25,845 nt of DNA from CAYOOT01 sp964405665 (GTDB lineage Bacteria; Bdellovibrionota_C; UBA2361; SZUA-149; CAZDWZ01), in contig CAYOOT010000038.1 of NCBI GenBank assembly GCA_964405665.1, positions 1 to 25,845 of the forward strand, in the 5' to 3' direction. The notes below the pieces were generated by a model, which was not told the DNA's origin, ran no database searches, and saw nothing but the letters and a program-made list of their open reading frames with translations. Below, piece after piece: positions 8,611-15,556 of this stretch (the first letter of the stretch is position 1; each line of letters begins with the position of its first letter). The translations under genes and the position numbers were made by a program.

Positions 8611-8721
8611 CCTGTCGTTGCGAGCGTAAGCGAAGCAATCTCCCAGTGTTTACGTATAGTTCAATTTGGGTAAACACGAGGAGATTGCTTCGGTCGCCTT
8701 CGGCTCCCTCGCAACGACAGG
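8611..8721. repeat. Palindromic element, TTGCGAGC...GAAGCAATCTCC type (family B)
   Basis: A 111-nt composite inverted repeat downstream of metH. The outer arms are 14 bp perfect (CCTGTCGTTGCGAG 8611-8624 with 8708-8721), the middle arms 13 bp perfect (CGAAGCAATCTCC 8631-8643 with 8680-8692), and the inner arms 7 bp (TGTTTAC 8647-8653 with GTAAACA 8670-8676). The right-hand spacer holds a small GCC-TTC-GGC turn. I recall near-identical TTGCGAGC/GAAGCAATC repeats from intergenic regions of many unrelated genomes, so it is likely a dispersed REP/MITE-like element. It may double as a transcription barrier after metH. Confidence 0.8.
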
Positions 8722-8781
8722 TTGTTTTGTCTTCGATTCCATCGCGGCGACAGACTCTGCAAATATACTTATAAATAAAAT

Positions 8782-8816
8782 CTTGATATTAAACTTACAT
8801 ATAGTTTAAAATCAAG
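8782..8816 (+). promoter_or_regulatory. Inverted repeat touching the zinc-ribbon start codon
   Basis: CTTGATATTAAACT (8782-8795) and AGTTTAAAATCAAG (8803-8816) are complementary at 13 of 14 positions around a 7-nt loop. The right arm ends one base before the ATG at 8818, and no Shine-Dalgarno site is present. A -10-like TATAGT (8800-8805) lies in the loop and right arm, so this could be an operator over a promoter giving a nearly leaderless mRNA, or an RNA hairpin that occludes the start. Both readings are inference. Confidence 0.5.
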
Positions 8817-8817
8817 T

Positions 8818-10494
8818 ATGAGCAATACTTGTCGTCATTGTAATAGAAACTTCCAAATTTTTCCTGCCGAATTAGATTTCTTCTCCAAGATCTCCCCAGA
8901 ATTTAATGGCAAACGTTTTGCCATACCACCACCCACACTTTGCCCCGATTGCCGCATGCAGAGAAGATGTATTTGGCGCAATGAATTTTCTTATTATGCC
9001 CGTAAATGTGATTTGTGCGAAAAGCGTATTATCTCAGTGCATTCGGCAGATAAACCATATCCGGTTTATTGTAACCAATGTTGGTGGAGTGATGCTTGGG
9101 ATCCTTATTCTTATGGGAAAGAAATAGATTTTACTAAATCTTTTTTTGAGCAATTTACAGAATTACAGAAGAAAATGCCCAAACCATCTATGGCAAATGA
9201 TAACCATATTGCAAGCGAAAATATCGAATACTGTCAAGGTCTCGCTTATTCCAAGAATTGTTATTTAGTTACCACTTCCTGGAGACTTGAGGATTCTCTT
9301 TACTGTTCAAATTGCGGGGAGGCAAAAGATCTTCTGGATTGTCGTTTCGTTGGTCAAGGATCGGAGCTTGTTTATGAATCTGCTTCTTGTGTGAAAGTAT
9401 ATTCTTCTTCTTTTCTTTATGGTTGTGATAGCTGCTCTGATTGTCATTTAGGAATCGATTTAAGAGGTTGTGCTAATTGTTTCTGCTGTATTGGATTAAG
9501 GCAGAAAGAATATTGTTTTTTTAACCAACAGTGCAGCAAACAAGAATATCAAGAAAAAATTGCCGAATATAGAAATGGCAGTTATCAAGCATTGGAAGCA
9601 GCAAAAAAAGAATTTACCAAATTTGCCAAACTTCAACCCCAGAAAGCAGTTTTTCAAGTGAATTGTGAAAATTCTTCAGGAAATAATTTATATTTCTGTA
9701 AAAATTTCATTGGTTTTAATGTTATTGCCGGAGAAGACAGTCGTTATTATGTTATTGGCACTCGTCCCGTTCATTGTCAGGATATTCTAGTCGGAGGGGA
9801 GCATTCCTGGTGCTATGAGGGAGTCAATCCCGATCACTCTTATATGAGTCATTTTACTGTTTGGTGTTGGAGTTGTAAAAATACTCTTTATAGCGATAAT
9901 TGTCATTCTTCTAATAATATCTTTGGCTGTATCGGGTTAAGACATGCTGAATATTCTATTTTAAATAAAAAATATTCTAAAGAAGATTATTCTATTCTGG
10001 TAACTAAACTTATTGAACAAATGAAAACTAGATCTGAATGGGGGGAGTTTTTTCCATTTGGAGTCTCACAATTTTCCTATAATGAAACCATTGCTCAAGA
10101 TTACTTTCCTATATCCGAAAATGAAGCAAATAAACTTGGCGCCAATTGGCAGAATACCAGTTCCCGTCCTACTGGAAATATTAATTTTAAAATTCCAGAT
10201 CAGATAAGTGAGATATCAGATTCGATAGTGAGCGAAATTCTTGCTTGTGAGGAATGTAAGAATGGTTTCAAAATCATGACGCTAGAACTTAAATTTTATA
10301 GAAAAATGAATTTGCCTCTCCCTCATAATTGTCCGGATTGCAGAAGAAAAAATCGTTTTTCCAGAACTGGTTCTTTTAAACTCTTTCCTGCTAAATGCTA
10401 TGGCTGTGCTTTGGATATAGAAGCTGCCGAACCGGCAAATAAAGAATCCAAAATTTTTTGTAATTCATGTTATGAAAAAATTCTTCATTTGTGA
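8818..10494 (+). CDS. Cys-rich zinc-ribbon protein of a CPR-associated family
   Basis: 558 residues, very rich in Cys and aromatic residues, with no signal peptide. The N-terminal module has CRHC, CPDC, CDLC and CNQCWWSDAWDPYSYG. The middle (about 105-430) repeats short Cys-pair units (YCSNCG, GCDSCSDC, GCANCFCC) and two copies of a YSKEDY/CSKQEY-type segment. The C-terminal module repeats the N-terminal plan (CEEC, CPDC, CYGC, CNSC). The domain plan matches uncharacterised zinc-ribbon proteins that I associate mainly with Patescibacteria. Zinc binding is likely; function is unknown, with nucleic-acid or protein scaffolding possible. The gene stands alone between two palindromic elements and is bracketed by the metH-tail repeat. 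Its stop codon overlaps copy 2, which suggests acquisition. Confidence 0.8.
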   Translation: MSNTCRHCNRNFQIFPAELDFFSKISPEFNGKRFAIPPPTLCPDCRMQRRCIWRNEFSYYARKCDLCEKRIISVHSADKPYPVYCNQCWWSDAWDPYSYGKEIDFTKSFFEQFTELQKKMPKPSMANDNHIASENIEYCQGLAYSKNCYLVTTSWRLEDSLYCSNCGEAKDLLDCRFVGQGSELVYESASCVKVYSSSFLYGCDSCSDCHLGIDLRGCANCFCCIGLRQKEYCFFNQQCSKQEYQEKIAEYRNGSYQALEAAKKEFTKFAKLQPQKAVFQVNCENSSGNNLYFCKNFIGFNVIAGEDSRYYVIGTRPVHCQDILVGGEHSWCYEGVNPDHSYMSHFTVWCWSCKNTLYSDNCHSSNNIFGCIGLRHAEYSILNKKYSKEDYSILVTKLIEQMKTRSEWGEFFPFGVSQFSYNETIAQDYFPISENEANKLGANWQNTSSRPTGNINFKIPDQISEISDSIVSEILACEECKNGFKIMTLELKFYRKMNLPLPHNCPDCRRKNRFSRTGSFKLFPAKCYGCALDIEAAEPANKESKIFCNSCYEKILHL

Positions 10495-10532
10495 TCATGC
10501 GTTATTAAGAAGCAGTTTATTTTTCGATATAG
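10491..10532 (+). pseudogene. Decayed copy of the metH 3' end (direct repeat, copy 2)
   Basis: 38 of 42 bases match the last 14 codons of metH (8505-8546). Read in the metH frame it gives V-I-M-R-Y-stop-E-A-V-Y-F-S-I-stop. The changes are CAT to CGT, CAT to TAT, CAA to TAA (a nonsense codon), and a synonymous TCT to TCG. The zinc-ribbon stop TGA sits at 10492-10494, so that gene ends exactly where this copy begins. A weak further match may continue downstream (GTAGATCTTATATG at 8587 against GTAGATTATAT at 10536). It is either a displaced original metH end after integration or the remnant of a duplicated metH. Confidence 0.75.
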
Positions 10533-10545
10533 TTCGTAGATTATA

Positions 10546-10675
10546 TTTGGCAATAAGAGGACTCAGCTAGTAAGCGGACTAAAGTCCGCGCTCCGTACGT
10601 ATCTTGCTTAAGTATAAAATTTAAATGTTAGCAAAAGACCATTGGAGCGCGGACTTTAGTCCGCTTATTGCCAAA
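10546..10675. repeat. Palindromic element, GCGGACTAAAGTCCGC type (family C, copy 1)
   Basis: The core at 10571-10667 is 97 nt with 24-bp perfect arms (10571-10594 and 10644-10667). Each arm contains its own hairpin, GCGGACT/AGTCCGC, so one long stem or two short hairpins can form. Outer arms TTTGGCAATAAG (10546-10557) and CTTATTGCCAAA (10664-10675) extend it. On the left these are split from the core by a 17-nt insertion bounded by TAAG on both sides. The same core recurs at 14204-14300. I recall this motif as a widespread intergenic repeat. It lies between the metH remnant and the O-antigen ligase gene. Confidence 0.82.
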
Positions 10676-10734
10676 TTAAACAGTTTACATTTCAAAATAA
10701 CAATAGTAGATTCCAGTGGTTTTGAAAACTTCCA

Positions 10735-12186
10735 ATGTTGAACAAAGAATCTTTTTGTAAATATTCTCATTATTTCTTTTTGCTGTACACTTTATGTGCA
10801 GCACTCTCTATTGCCGCTTCTCAAATTATTTTAATAACTTTGCTTATTTATTGGATTGTTTTATTAATTAGCAATAAAGAAGCTCGAATAAGCTTTGACA
10901 GAACTTATATTTCTCCTTTTTTCTTTTGGTTTGTAATTTGTATTGTTTCAGCCTTAGTAGGCATTTCTCCCATTCGATCGACAATTGAAGTTTTAAAAAC
11001 CTCGATTTTCCTCTTACTTCCCCTGGTAGTGTTTTATTCTTTTAATGCCGTGTATTTGAGTACCCGAGAATATTTATTGCGAATTGAAAGTTATATCGTG
11101 GGTTTAATTATTGGCCAATCGATTGCCGCTTTGCATAGTATTTTAACTGAAGCTTTTAATTTAAATCTTCCTCGTTTGCTTCCGGGAGCCGTGACGGAAT
11201 CGGGGCAATTGGTGTTAGTGATCCCACTTGCTTTACTGAGCATTTTTTATTTTTTTACCAGTTCTAAAGAACAAAAAAAAATAAAAATTTTTAATTTTGA
11301 AATACCGCCGATATTTTTTGCAGGATTGATGTTTGCAATGTTTCTGATAATTGCCTGGCCGGATGCAATTATGGGTGAGGAAACTTTAGTTCAAAGTAAT
11401 AATCATCGTTATTTTGCCTTACTTGTAGTGATTATTCTTTCATTCCCTTTGATTCGTCGAGGAACAGATTCTCTGAAAGATAAGTTATTTGGCAAAACAA
11501 AAGTTTTAAATATTGAGCTTTTTAATTTAGTTTGGGTTGTTGCCGCATTATTGTTTGCTGCTTTGCTAATTAATCTGAAAAGAGGACCCTGGTTTGGAGT
11601 GTTCTTTGAGCTCTTGGTTATCGGTTTTTTATTGTCCAAGAGACTGCTTGTTTGGTCCATAGTAATTGCCGCATTTTTATTGCTTACATTATCTCCTGCC
11701 AGAGAAAGGATCTTTAATGTGCAAGATCATTTTAATATTTCCGGTGGAAGAAAGGTAATGTGGGAACTTGGTATTGAACTTTCACAACGTTTTCCTTTGG
11801 GACTGGGGTTAAATAATGCAAAATATATGCAAGAGCTCGATGATACCATCCCCTATGAACACAGGCATATGCATAACAATTTGCTTAATATTCTGGTAGA
11901 GACTGGTTGGATAGGATTAGGAATATTTATTTGGTGGATGTTTTTAATTTTTAAAATGGGATTTGGAATATATTTATATTCGCAAACACAAAATGACAAA
12001 TTGAGAACGCAGCTGGGTTTGCTGGCACTTTGTCTTACTGCGGCTTTGGTAGGCTGGCAAGTTTCCGGTTTTGTGGAATACAATTTTGGCGACGGAGAAA
12101 TTCGCTTAATTGCCTTTTTCTTTATGGGAATTTTATTTGTGGTGGATAGTTTTATCAGAAGAAATGAAGAAGTTTTAGGAAAGTAA
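10735..12186 (+). CDS. O-antigen ligase/polymerase-like membrane protein
   Basis: 483 residues, mostly hydrophobic, with roughly 11-13 predicted membrane segments. It has the WaaL/Wzy C-terminal signature: SGGRKVMWELG (about 335-345) followed by the periplasmic-loop motif RHMHNNLLNILVETGWIGLG, whose His pair (about 376 and 378) corresponds to the conserved HNHYL-type motif. Such proteins join undecaprenyl-linked glycans to lipid A core, or polymerise or attach glycans to other acceptors; ligase and polymerase cannot be told apart by sequence alone. ATG 10735 is followed directly by an alternative TTG, and no Shine-Dalgarno site is seen. The next gene starts one base after the stop codon, with its ribosome binding site inside this gene, so the two are probably co-transcribed. 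Confidence 0.85.
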   Translation: MLNKESFCKYSHYFFLLYTLCAALSIAASQIILITLLIYWIVLLISNKEARISFDRTYISPFFFWFVICIVSALVGISPIRSTIEVLKTSIFLLLPLVVFYSFNAVYLSTREYLLRIESYIVGLIIGQSIAALHSILTEAFNLNLPRLLPGAVTESGQLVLVIPLALLSIFYFFTSSKEQKKIKIFNFEIPPIFFAGLMFAMFLIIAWPDAIMGEETLVQSNNHRYFALLVVIILSFPLIRRGTDSLKDKLFGKTKVLNIELFNLVWVVAALLFAALLINLKRGPWFGVFFELLVIGFLLSKRLLVWSIVIAAFLLLTLSPARERIFNVQDHFNISGGRKVMWELGIELSQRFPLGLGLNNAKYMQELDDTIPYEHRHMHNNLLNILVETGWIGLGIFIWWMFLIFKMGFGIYLYSQTQNDKLRTQLGLLALCLTAALVGWQVSGFVEYNFGDGEIRLIAFFFMGILFVVDSFIRRNEEVLGK

Positions 12187-12187
12187 A

Positions 12188-12718
12188 ATGGATTTTTTTA
12201 GAGAATTGAATAATAAAATATTTAACACAAATCTTAAATATTTGGTTATTGGTGGTTATGCCATTAATAAGTATGGCTATTCTCGATTCACTGCTGACAT
12301 CGATTTGCTTATTAAGAAAACGGACCTTATTTTATGGCAAGAAATAATAGGAAATTTTGGTTATAAACAATATTTTGCAACAGAGGCATTTGTTCAATTT
12401 TCATGTTCAAGGCAAGGATGCTTGCCAATTGATTTGATGCTTGTTGATGATTCAACTTTTGAAAAGTTAGATAAGGCTGCAAAATCAGTAACTTTTGGTA
12501 TAGCCGAAGCAAAAATCCCTTCTATTTTCGACTTAATTGCTTTAAAGTTACATGCCCTAAAGCAAGGTCAGAAACATAGACAACTAAAAGACTATGATGA
12601 TATAATTCAAATTGTAAGGCTTAATAATATCGATAGCAAATCATCGGAATTTATTAATCTTTGTAATAAATATGGAAGTTCTGAAATTTATGAAAAAATC
12701 ATCAAAGAACTTAGTTGA
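12188..12718 (+). CDS. Nucleotidyltransferase-fold protein (AbiEii/MNT-like)
   Basis: 176 residues with the minimal pol-beta nucleotidyltransferase pattern. G22-G23 and the paired acids D37/D39 (in TADIDLLI) are followed by a third Asp, D82 (in LPIDLM). The segment LIALKLHALKQGQKHRQLKDYDDI resembles the C-terminal part of AbiEii-type and related putative NTases, where K and D residues bind nucleotide. Relatives include toxins of toxin-antitoxin or abortive-infection pairs that modify tRNA or proteins, but many are uncharacterised. A strong ribosome binding site (AGGAAAG) precedes the ATG inside the end of the O-antigen ligase gene. A small gene overlaps its 3' end, giving a bicistronic pair. 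Confidence 0.75.
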   Translation: MDFFRELNNKIFNTNLKYLVIGGYAINKYGYSRFTADIDLLIKKTDLILWQEIIGNFGYKQYFATEAFVQFSCSRQGCLPIDLMLVDDSTFEKLDKAAKSVTFGIAEAKIPSIFDLIALKLHALKQGQKHRQLKDYDDIIQIVRLNNIDSKSSEFINLCNKYGSSEIYEKIIKELS

Positions 12719-12938
12719 TTTGTCTAAAAAGGAGCAAACAGATTTACTGCGCAAGCTAATAGAGGATCCTCTAAATTTACCCAATGGCTCAGATTTTATT
12801 TCATCAGCTCCCGTGCTAAGCGATGAAGAATATCACAGATTTTGTCTGGAAGCTGCTAGATATAACGATTGCCAGAAGAATAGAAAAGAAATAGAAAAGA
12901 ACTTAAAAAACTTTGTTCCCTTTGAAATTAAGGATTAG
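12690..12938 (+). CDS. Small charged helical protein, partner of the NTase
   Basis: 82 residues from ATG 12690, preceded at 11 nt by GGAAG (12674-12678). An in-frame ATG at 12672 would add six residues. The gene overlaps the 3' end of the NTase gene by 29 nt (47 nt for the longer form), which favours translational coupling. The protein is rich in Lys, Glu and Asp and probably mostly helical, with one unusual hydrophobic-polar stretch in the middle (DFISSAPVLSDEEYHRF). I recognise no family. By position it could be the cognate antitoxin or accessory subunit of the NTase-fold protein; that is inference from gene order only. Confidence 0.6.
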   Translation: MKKSSKNLVDLSKKEQTDLLRKLIEDPLNLPNGSDFISSAPVLSDEEYHRFCLEAARYNDCQKNRKEIEKNLKNFVPFEIKD

Positions 12939-12940
12939 TT

Positions 12941-13024
12941 TTGTCGAAAGCTAAATGCAAAGAATGTTCTTGCGAATATGAAAATATTATCTGCCCTCAA
13001 TGCTTTCAAAGGTTCTCCCGCTAA
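12941..13024 (+). CDS. Possible 27-residue zinc-knuckle-like peptide
   Basis: A TTG-started open frame of 27 codons, two bases after the previous stop codon. It has a well-placed Shine-Dalgarno site (AAGGA 12930-12934, 6-nt spacing). Cysteines at 6, 9, 11, 18 and 21 form CKECSC...CPQC, two CxxC pairs able to hold a metal ion. It runs across the glycerate kinase start (12978) in another frame and stops at 13024. The glycerate kinase gene lacks a Shine-Dalgarno site of its own, so translating this peptide could feed ribosomes to it. It may also be a chance frame or the stump of a longer zinc-ribbon gene. Confidence 0.35.
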   Translation: MSKAKCKECSCEYENIICPQCFQRFSR

Positions 13025-14150
13025 CGTAATTATTTTAAATCAAGCCGTAAAATTTGAATTCGAACTCAAAGGGCATGATTGTGAGATATTTCCTCTTGCC
13101 GATGGAGGGGATGGCACAACCGATGTTTTTATTTATAATTTAAAAGATCATTGTCAGTGGAGGGAGGTGCGTGGAGTGCGAGACGCACTGGGAAAATTGA
13201 TCGATAGCAAATGGTTATATGTTCCCAAGAATAAAAGATGGGAGATTAGTGCCGATACTGCTTTTATTGAATTGGCCAAGATTTCTGGCTTGGCGATGAT
13301 TGAAGACCAAGAAAGAAATCCCTTATTAGCCAATACCTACGGAACAGGACAATTAGTTCTTGATGCAATTAAAAAAGGCTGTAAAAAAATATTTATTACC
13401 ATTGGTGGAAGTGCCACTGTTGATTGTGGTCTTGGTTTGTTACAGGCTTTGGGGGCAAAGTTTTTTATTAATGAAGTTTTATTAAAAGAACTAAGGCCTC
13501 AGGATTTTTCACAAATTACGTCTATTGATTTAGAAATAGTTCAAGACAAACTTAAAGATATTGAAGTTGTTTTTTTATGTGATGTGGAAAATCCATTGAT
13601 TGATTATGAAAAAACTAAGGGTGCTTGGATGTTCATGCGACAGAAATTTCCGAGTATGATGCCTGAAGCAGAAAAACTGCGGGCAATGGAAATTTTACAG
13701 CAAGGATTAAAACAGATTGCCACTCTTGCAAATCAGCAATATCGATTAAATAATTCTGAAAAAATTCAAGGCACAGGCGCTGCTGGCGGCATCCCCTTTT
13801 TATTTAATGCAGTTTTAAAAGTTCCCATTCACTCCGGTGTGGATTATTTGGCAGATTGGTTTAATTTAAGAGAAAAAATTAGTGCGGTTGATTTGGTAAT
13901 CAGCGGAGAAGGTGCCGTAGATGAGCAGACTTTTAAAGGCAAGGCGGTTTCTAAGATTATTAACTTAGCCCGGGAATATCAGAAAAAAGTCATTATTTTT
14001 TGTGGAGCGGTAGAAGACGGGCTGAAAATAGAAAATTATGGAATTAAGGAGTTGATTGTGATTAAGCCAAAAGAAATTAGCGTAGAAGAGTCTATCAGAA
14101 ATACAGAGTCTTTACTGAGAGAAAAGATACGCGAGAAATTTTATCCTTGA
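12978..14150 (+). CDS. Glycerate kinase (GlxK/GarK family)
   Basis: 390 residues, the normal length for the type-1 glycerate kinase family, which phosphorylates D-glycerate, usually to 2-phosphoglycerate, feeding lower glycolysis. Family motifs are FKGSP near residue 10, ADGGDGTTD (about 42-50), IGGSATVDCGLGLLQALGA (about 142-160), GTGAAGGIPF and SGEGAVDEQTFKGKA (from 309). The ATG at 12978 has no visible Shine-Dalgarno site and lies inside the small Cys-rich frame that starts at 12941. It follows the NTase pair by 39 nt and may be the last gene of a run that begins at the O-antigen ligase; no functional link to those genes is evident. A family C palindromic element lies between it and the convergent coiled-coil gene. 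Confidence 0.92.
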   Translation: MKILSALNAFKGSPANVIILNQAVKFEFELKGHDCEIFPLADGGDGTTDVFIYNLKDHCQWREVRGVRDALGKLIDSKWLYVPKNKRWEISADTAFIELAKISGLAMIEDQERNPLLANTYGTGQLVLDAIKKGCKKIFITIGGSATVDCGLGLLQALGAKFFINEVLLKELRPQDFSQITSIDLEIVQDKLKDIEVVFLCDVENPLIDYEKTKGAWMFMRQKFPSMMPEAEKLRAMEILQQGLKQIATLANQQYRLNNSEKIQGTGAAGGIPFLFNAVLKVPIHSGVDYLADWFNLREKISAVDLVISGEGAVDEQTFKGKAVSKIINLAREYQKKVIIFCGAVEDGLKIENYGIKELIVIKPKEISVEESIRNTESLLREKIREKFYP

Positions 14151-14198
14151 TTGGTTCATGCTGCAAAATATCCAAAAAATCAGAGACCAAAATTTTAA

Positions 14199-14305
14199 GG
14201 TAATAAGCGGACTAAAGTCCGCGCTCCGTACGCTCTTTGCTTACATTTAAATTGCATTCTTAAGAAAAATACGTTCGGAGCGCGGACTTTAGTCCGCTTA
14301 CTACC
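14199..14305. repeat. Palindromic element, GCGGACTAAAGTCCGC type (family C, copy 2)
   Basis: The core at 14204-14300 is 97 nt, the same length as copy 1, with 25-bp perfect arms (14204-14228 and 14276-14300). It extends to GGTA/TACC ends with one mismatch. The left arm plus the following TACG is identical to copy 1; the AT-rich loop is diverged but keeps TTGCTTA at about the same place. The two copies therefore lie in the same orientation, about 3.6 kb apart. This one sits between convergent genes (glycerate kinase and the coiled-coil protein) and could act as a two-way terminator. Confidence 0.82.
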
Positions 14306-14335
14306 AAGACCGCTAGATCCCATAGGAAGAACGGC

Positions 14336-15406
14336 TTAATGCACTAATCTATTAATTACCGCTAGATCATCATTAAGTAATTTGCTTATTTCGGAAAGCC
14401 CAGATTTAATATCTGCAACTTCTTCCTCTTCTCTAAGATTATCAACAGCAAGACGTAGTCTATCCAAAGACATTCCCGAGCTTGTCACCAGAGGTTGGAT
14501 GGAAACGATAATACCGGACTTTTTGTTTCTCAGACTATCCAAGGCATTTTTTCTTTGGAGAATTAAACCTTGAATGTTTTGTAACTGCCCACGTAGTTCA
14601 CTTTTGTAGGAAACGATTGTTGGATTGAAAGAAGGTTCGCTAGCTAATACAGCTTTGGGACTTTCTGTATAAACTAAAGCAGCACGTTGTTGATTGGAAT
14701 TAGCAGAAGATTTTAGTCTGCTAATTTCTTGATTTTTTTCTTCAAGGAGATTTTTTAAAGATCTATTTGCTTCTACCTCTTTTTCTAAGCTAGAAATTTT
14801 TTGTTTTAATTCTAAATTATCATTTTTTATTTGACTGTAATTTTCTTCGGAATCGCTATTTTTATTGATTAAATCTTGGTACAGACCTTCTTTGTCATTC
14901 AGACTTGTTTGGAGTTGTTTTTTTAAATTCTGTAATTGTTCTTTTTGTAATTCGTTTGCGGATTTTAGTTTGCTTAGTTCTAAAGAGGTAATATCTGCTT
15001 GATTGCCAAGAGCGCTGAGATTTCCTTGAGCAGATCTGCTAGCTAACTCTGCTTCCAGTTCCTTGACTTTTGTGTAGTAAGGATTGGCATTGCTTTGGTA
15101 ATTACAAGCGGTATTGTTTGCTAAAGAATTGGGATTACCCCTGGCATTTAGTTTTCTGTTTGTTTCAGCAAGTTCATCTTCCAGTCCAATTACTTGTTTT
15201 CTTAATTCTTCGTTAGTCACTTCAATTTTTGCAATATAGTCAGATAAGCGGACTCCTTGTTCATCAACACGATAAGGTCGGCCATCAGAAAGTCTCCCCA
15301 CAGGCTTTTCAACCGGAACTTTTTCAACCAAAGGCAGGGCTGGAGATTCAGCAAAAGCAACAGTGGAAATCAACAGATAAGAAACTAAGATTAAAAGATA
15401 TTTCAT
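14336..15406 (-). CDS. Exported coiled-coil protein of unknown function
   Basis: 356 residues from the ATG at 15406. That start is preferred over the in-frame ATG at 15424 because GGAG (plus-strand CTCC 15415-15418) lies 8 nt before it and the signal peptide then begins at residue 1 (MKYLLILVSYLL...AFA, cleavage likely before ES). After a short proline-rich segment (PALPLVEKVPVEKPVG), most of the protein from about residue 45 to 240 is heptad-like sequence rich in Leu, Lys, Glu, Gln and Asn. It is broken by an Asn-rich linker with a single Cys. A further helical region ends the protein. A periplasmic structural or adaptor role is possible, but I recognise no family. It is divergent from the metalloregulator gene. 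Confidence 0.78.
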   Translation of the reverse strand: MKYLLILVSYLLISTVAFAESPALPLVEKVPVEKPVGRLSDGRPYRVDEQGVRLSDYIAKIEVTNEELRKQVIGLEDELAETNRKLNARGNPNSLANNTACNYQSNANPYYTKVKELEAELASRSAQGNLSALGNQADITSLELSKLKSANELQKEQLQNLKKQLQTSLNDKEGLYQDLINKNSDSEENYSQIKNDNLELKQKISSLEKEVEANRSLKNLLEEKNQEISRLKSSANSNQQRAALVYTESPKAVLASEPSFNPTIVSYKSELRGQLQNIQGLILQRKNALDSLRNKKSGIIVSIQPLVTSSGMSLDRLRLAVDNLREEEEVADIKSGLSEISKLLNDDLAVINRLVH

Positions 15407-15556
15407 AATTTTTACTCCATTCATTAGGCATTGGATTACTATTATTTTCTATGAAATGCAAAAGATTTAGGAGCACTTTTTGTCTGTGAGTAAACATTTG
15501 ATTTTTTTAACAAAAACATACTTTAAAATTGTCCAAATGTTTGGGCGGGGGAACTT

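Noticed and set aside
8725..8760. TTCGATTCC resembling a tRNA T-arm
   Set aside because: No matching acceptor, D or anticodon stems are found around it; it lies next to the palindromic element.
8505..10532. Classical transposon with terminal inverted repeats around the zinc-ribbon gene
   Set aside because: The flanking copies are direct, not inverted, one is metH coding sequence, and there is no transposase or recombinase gene inside.
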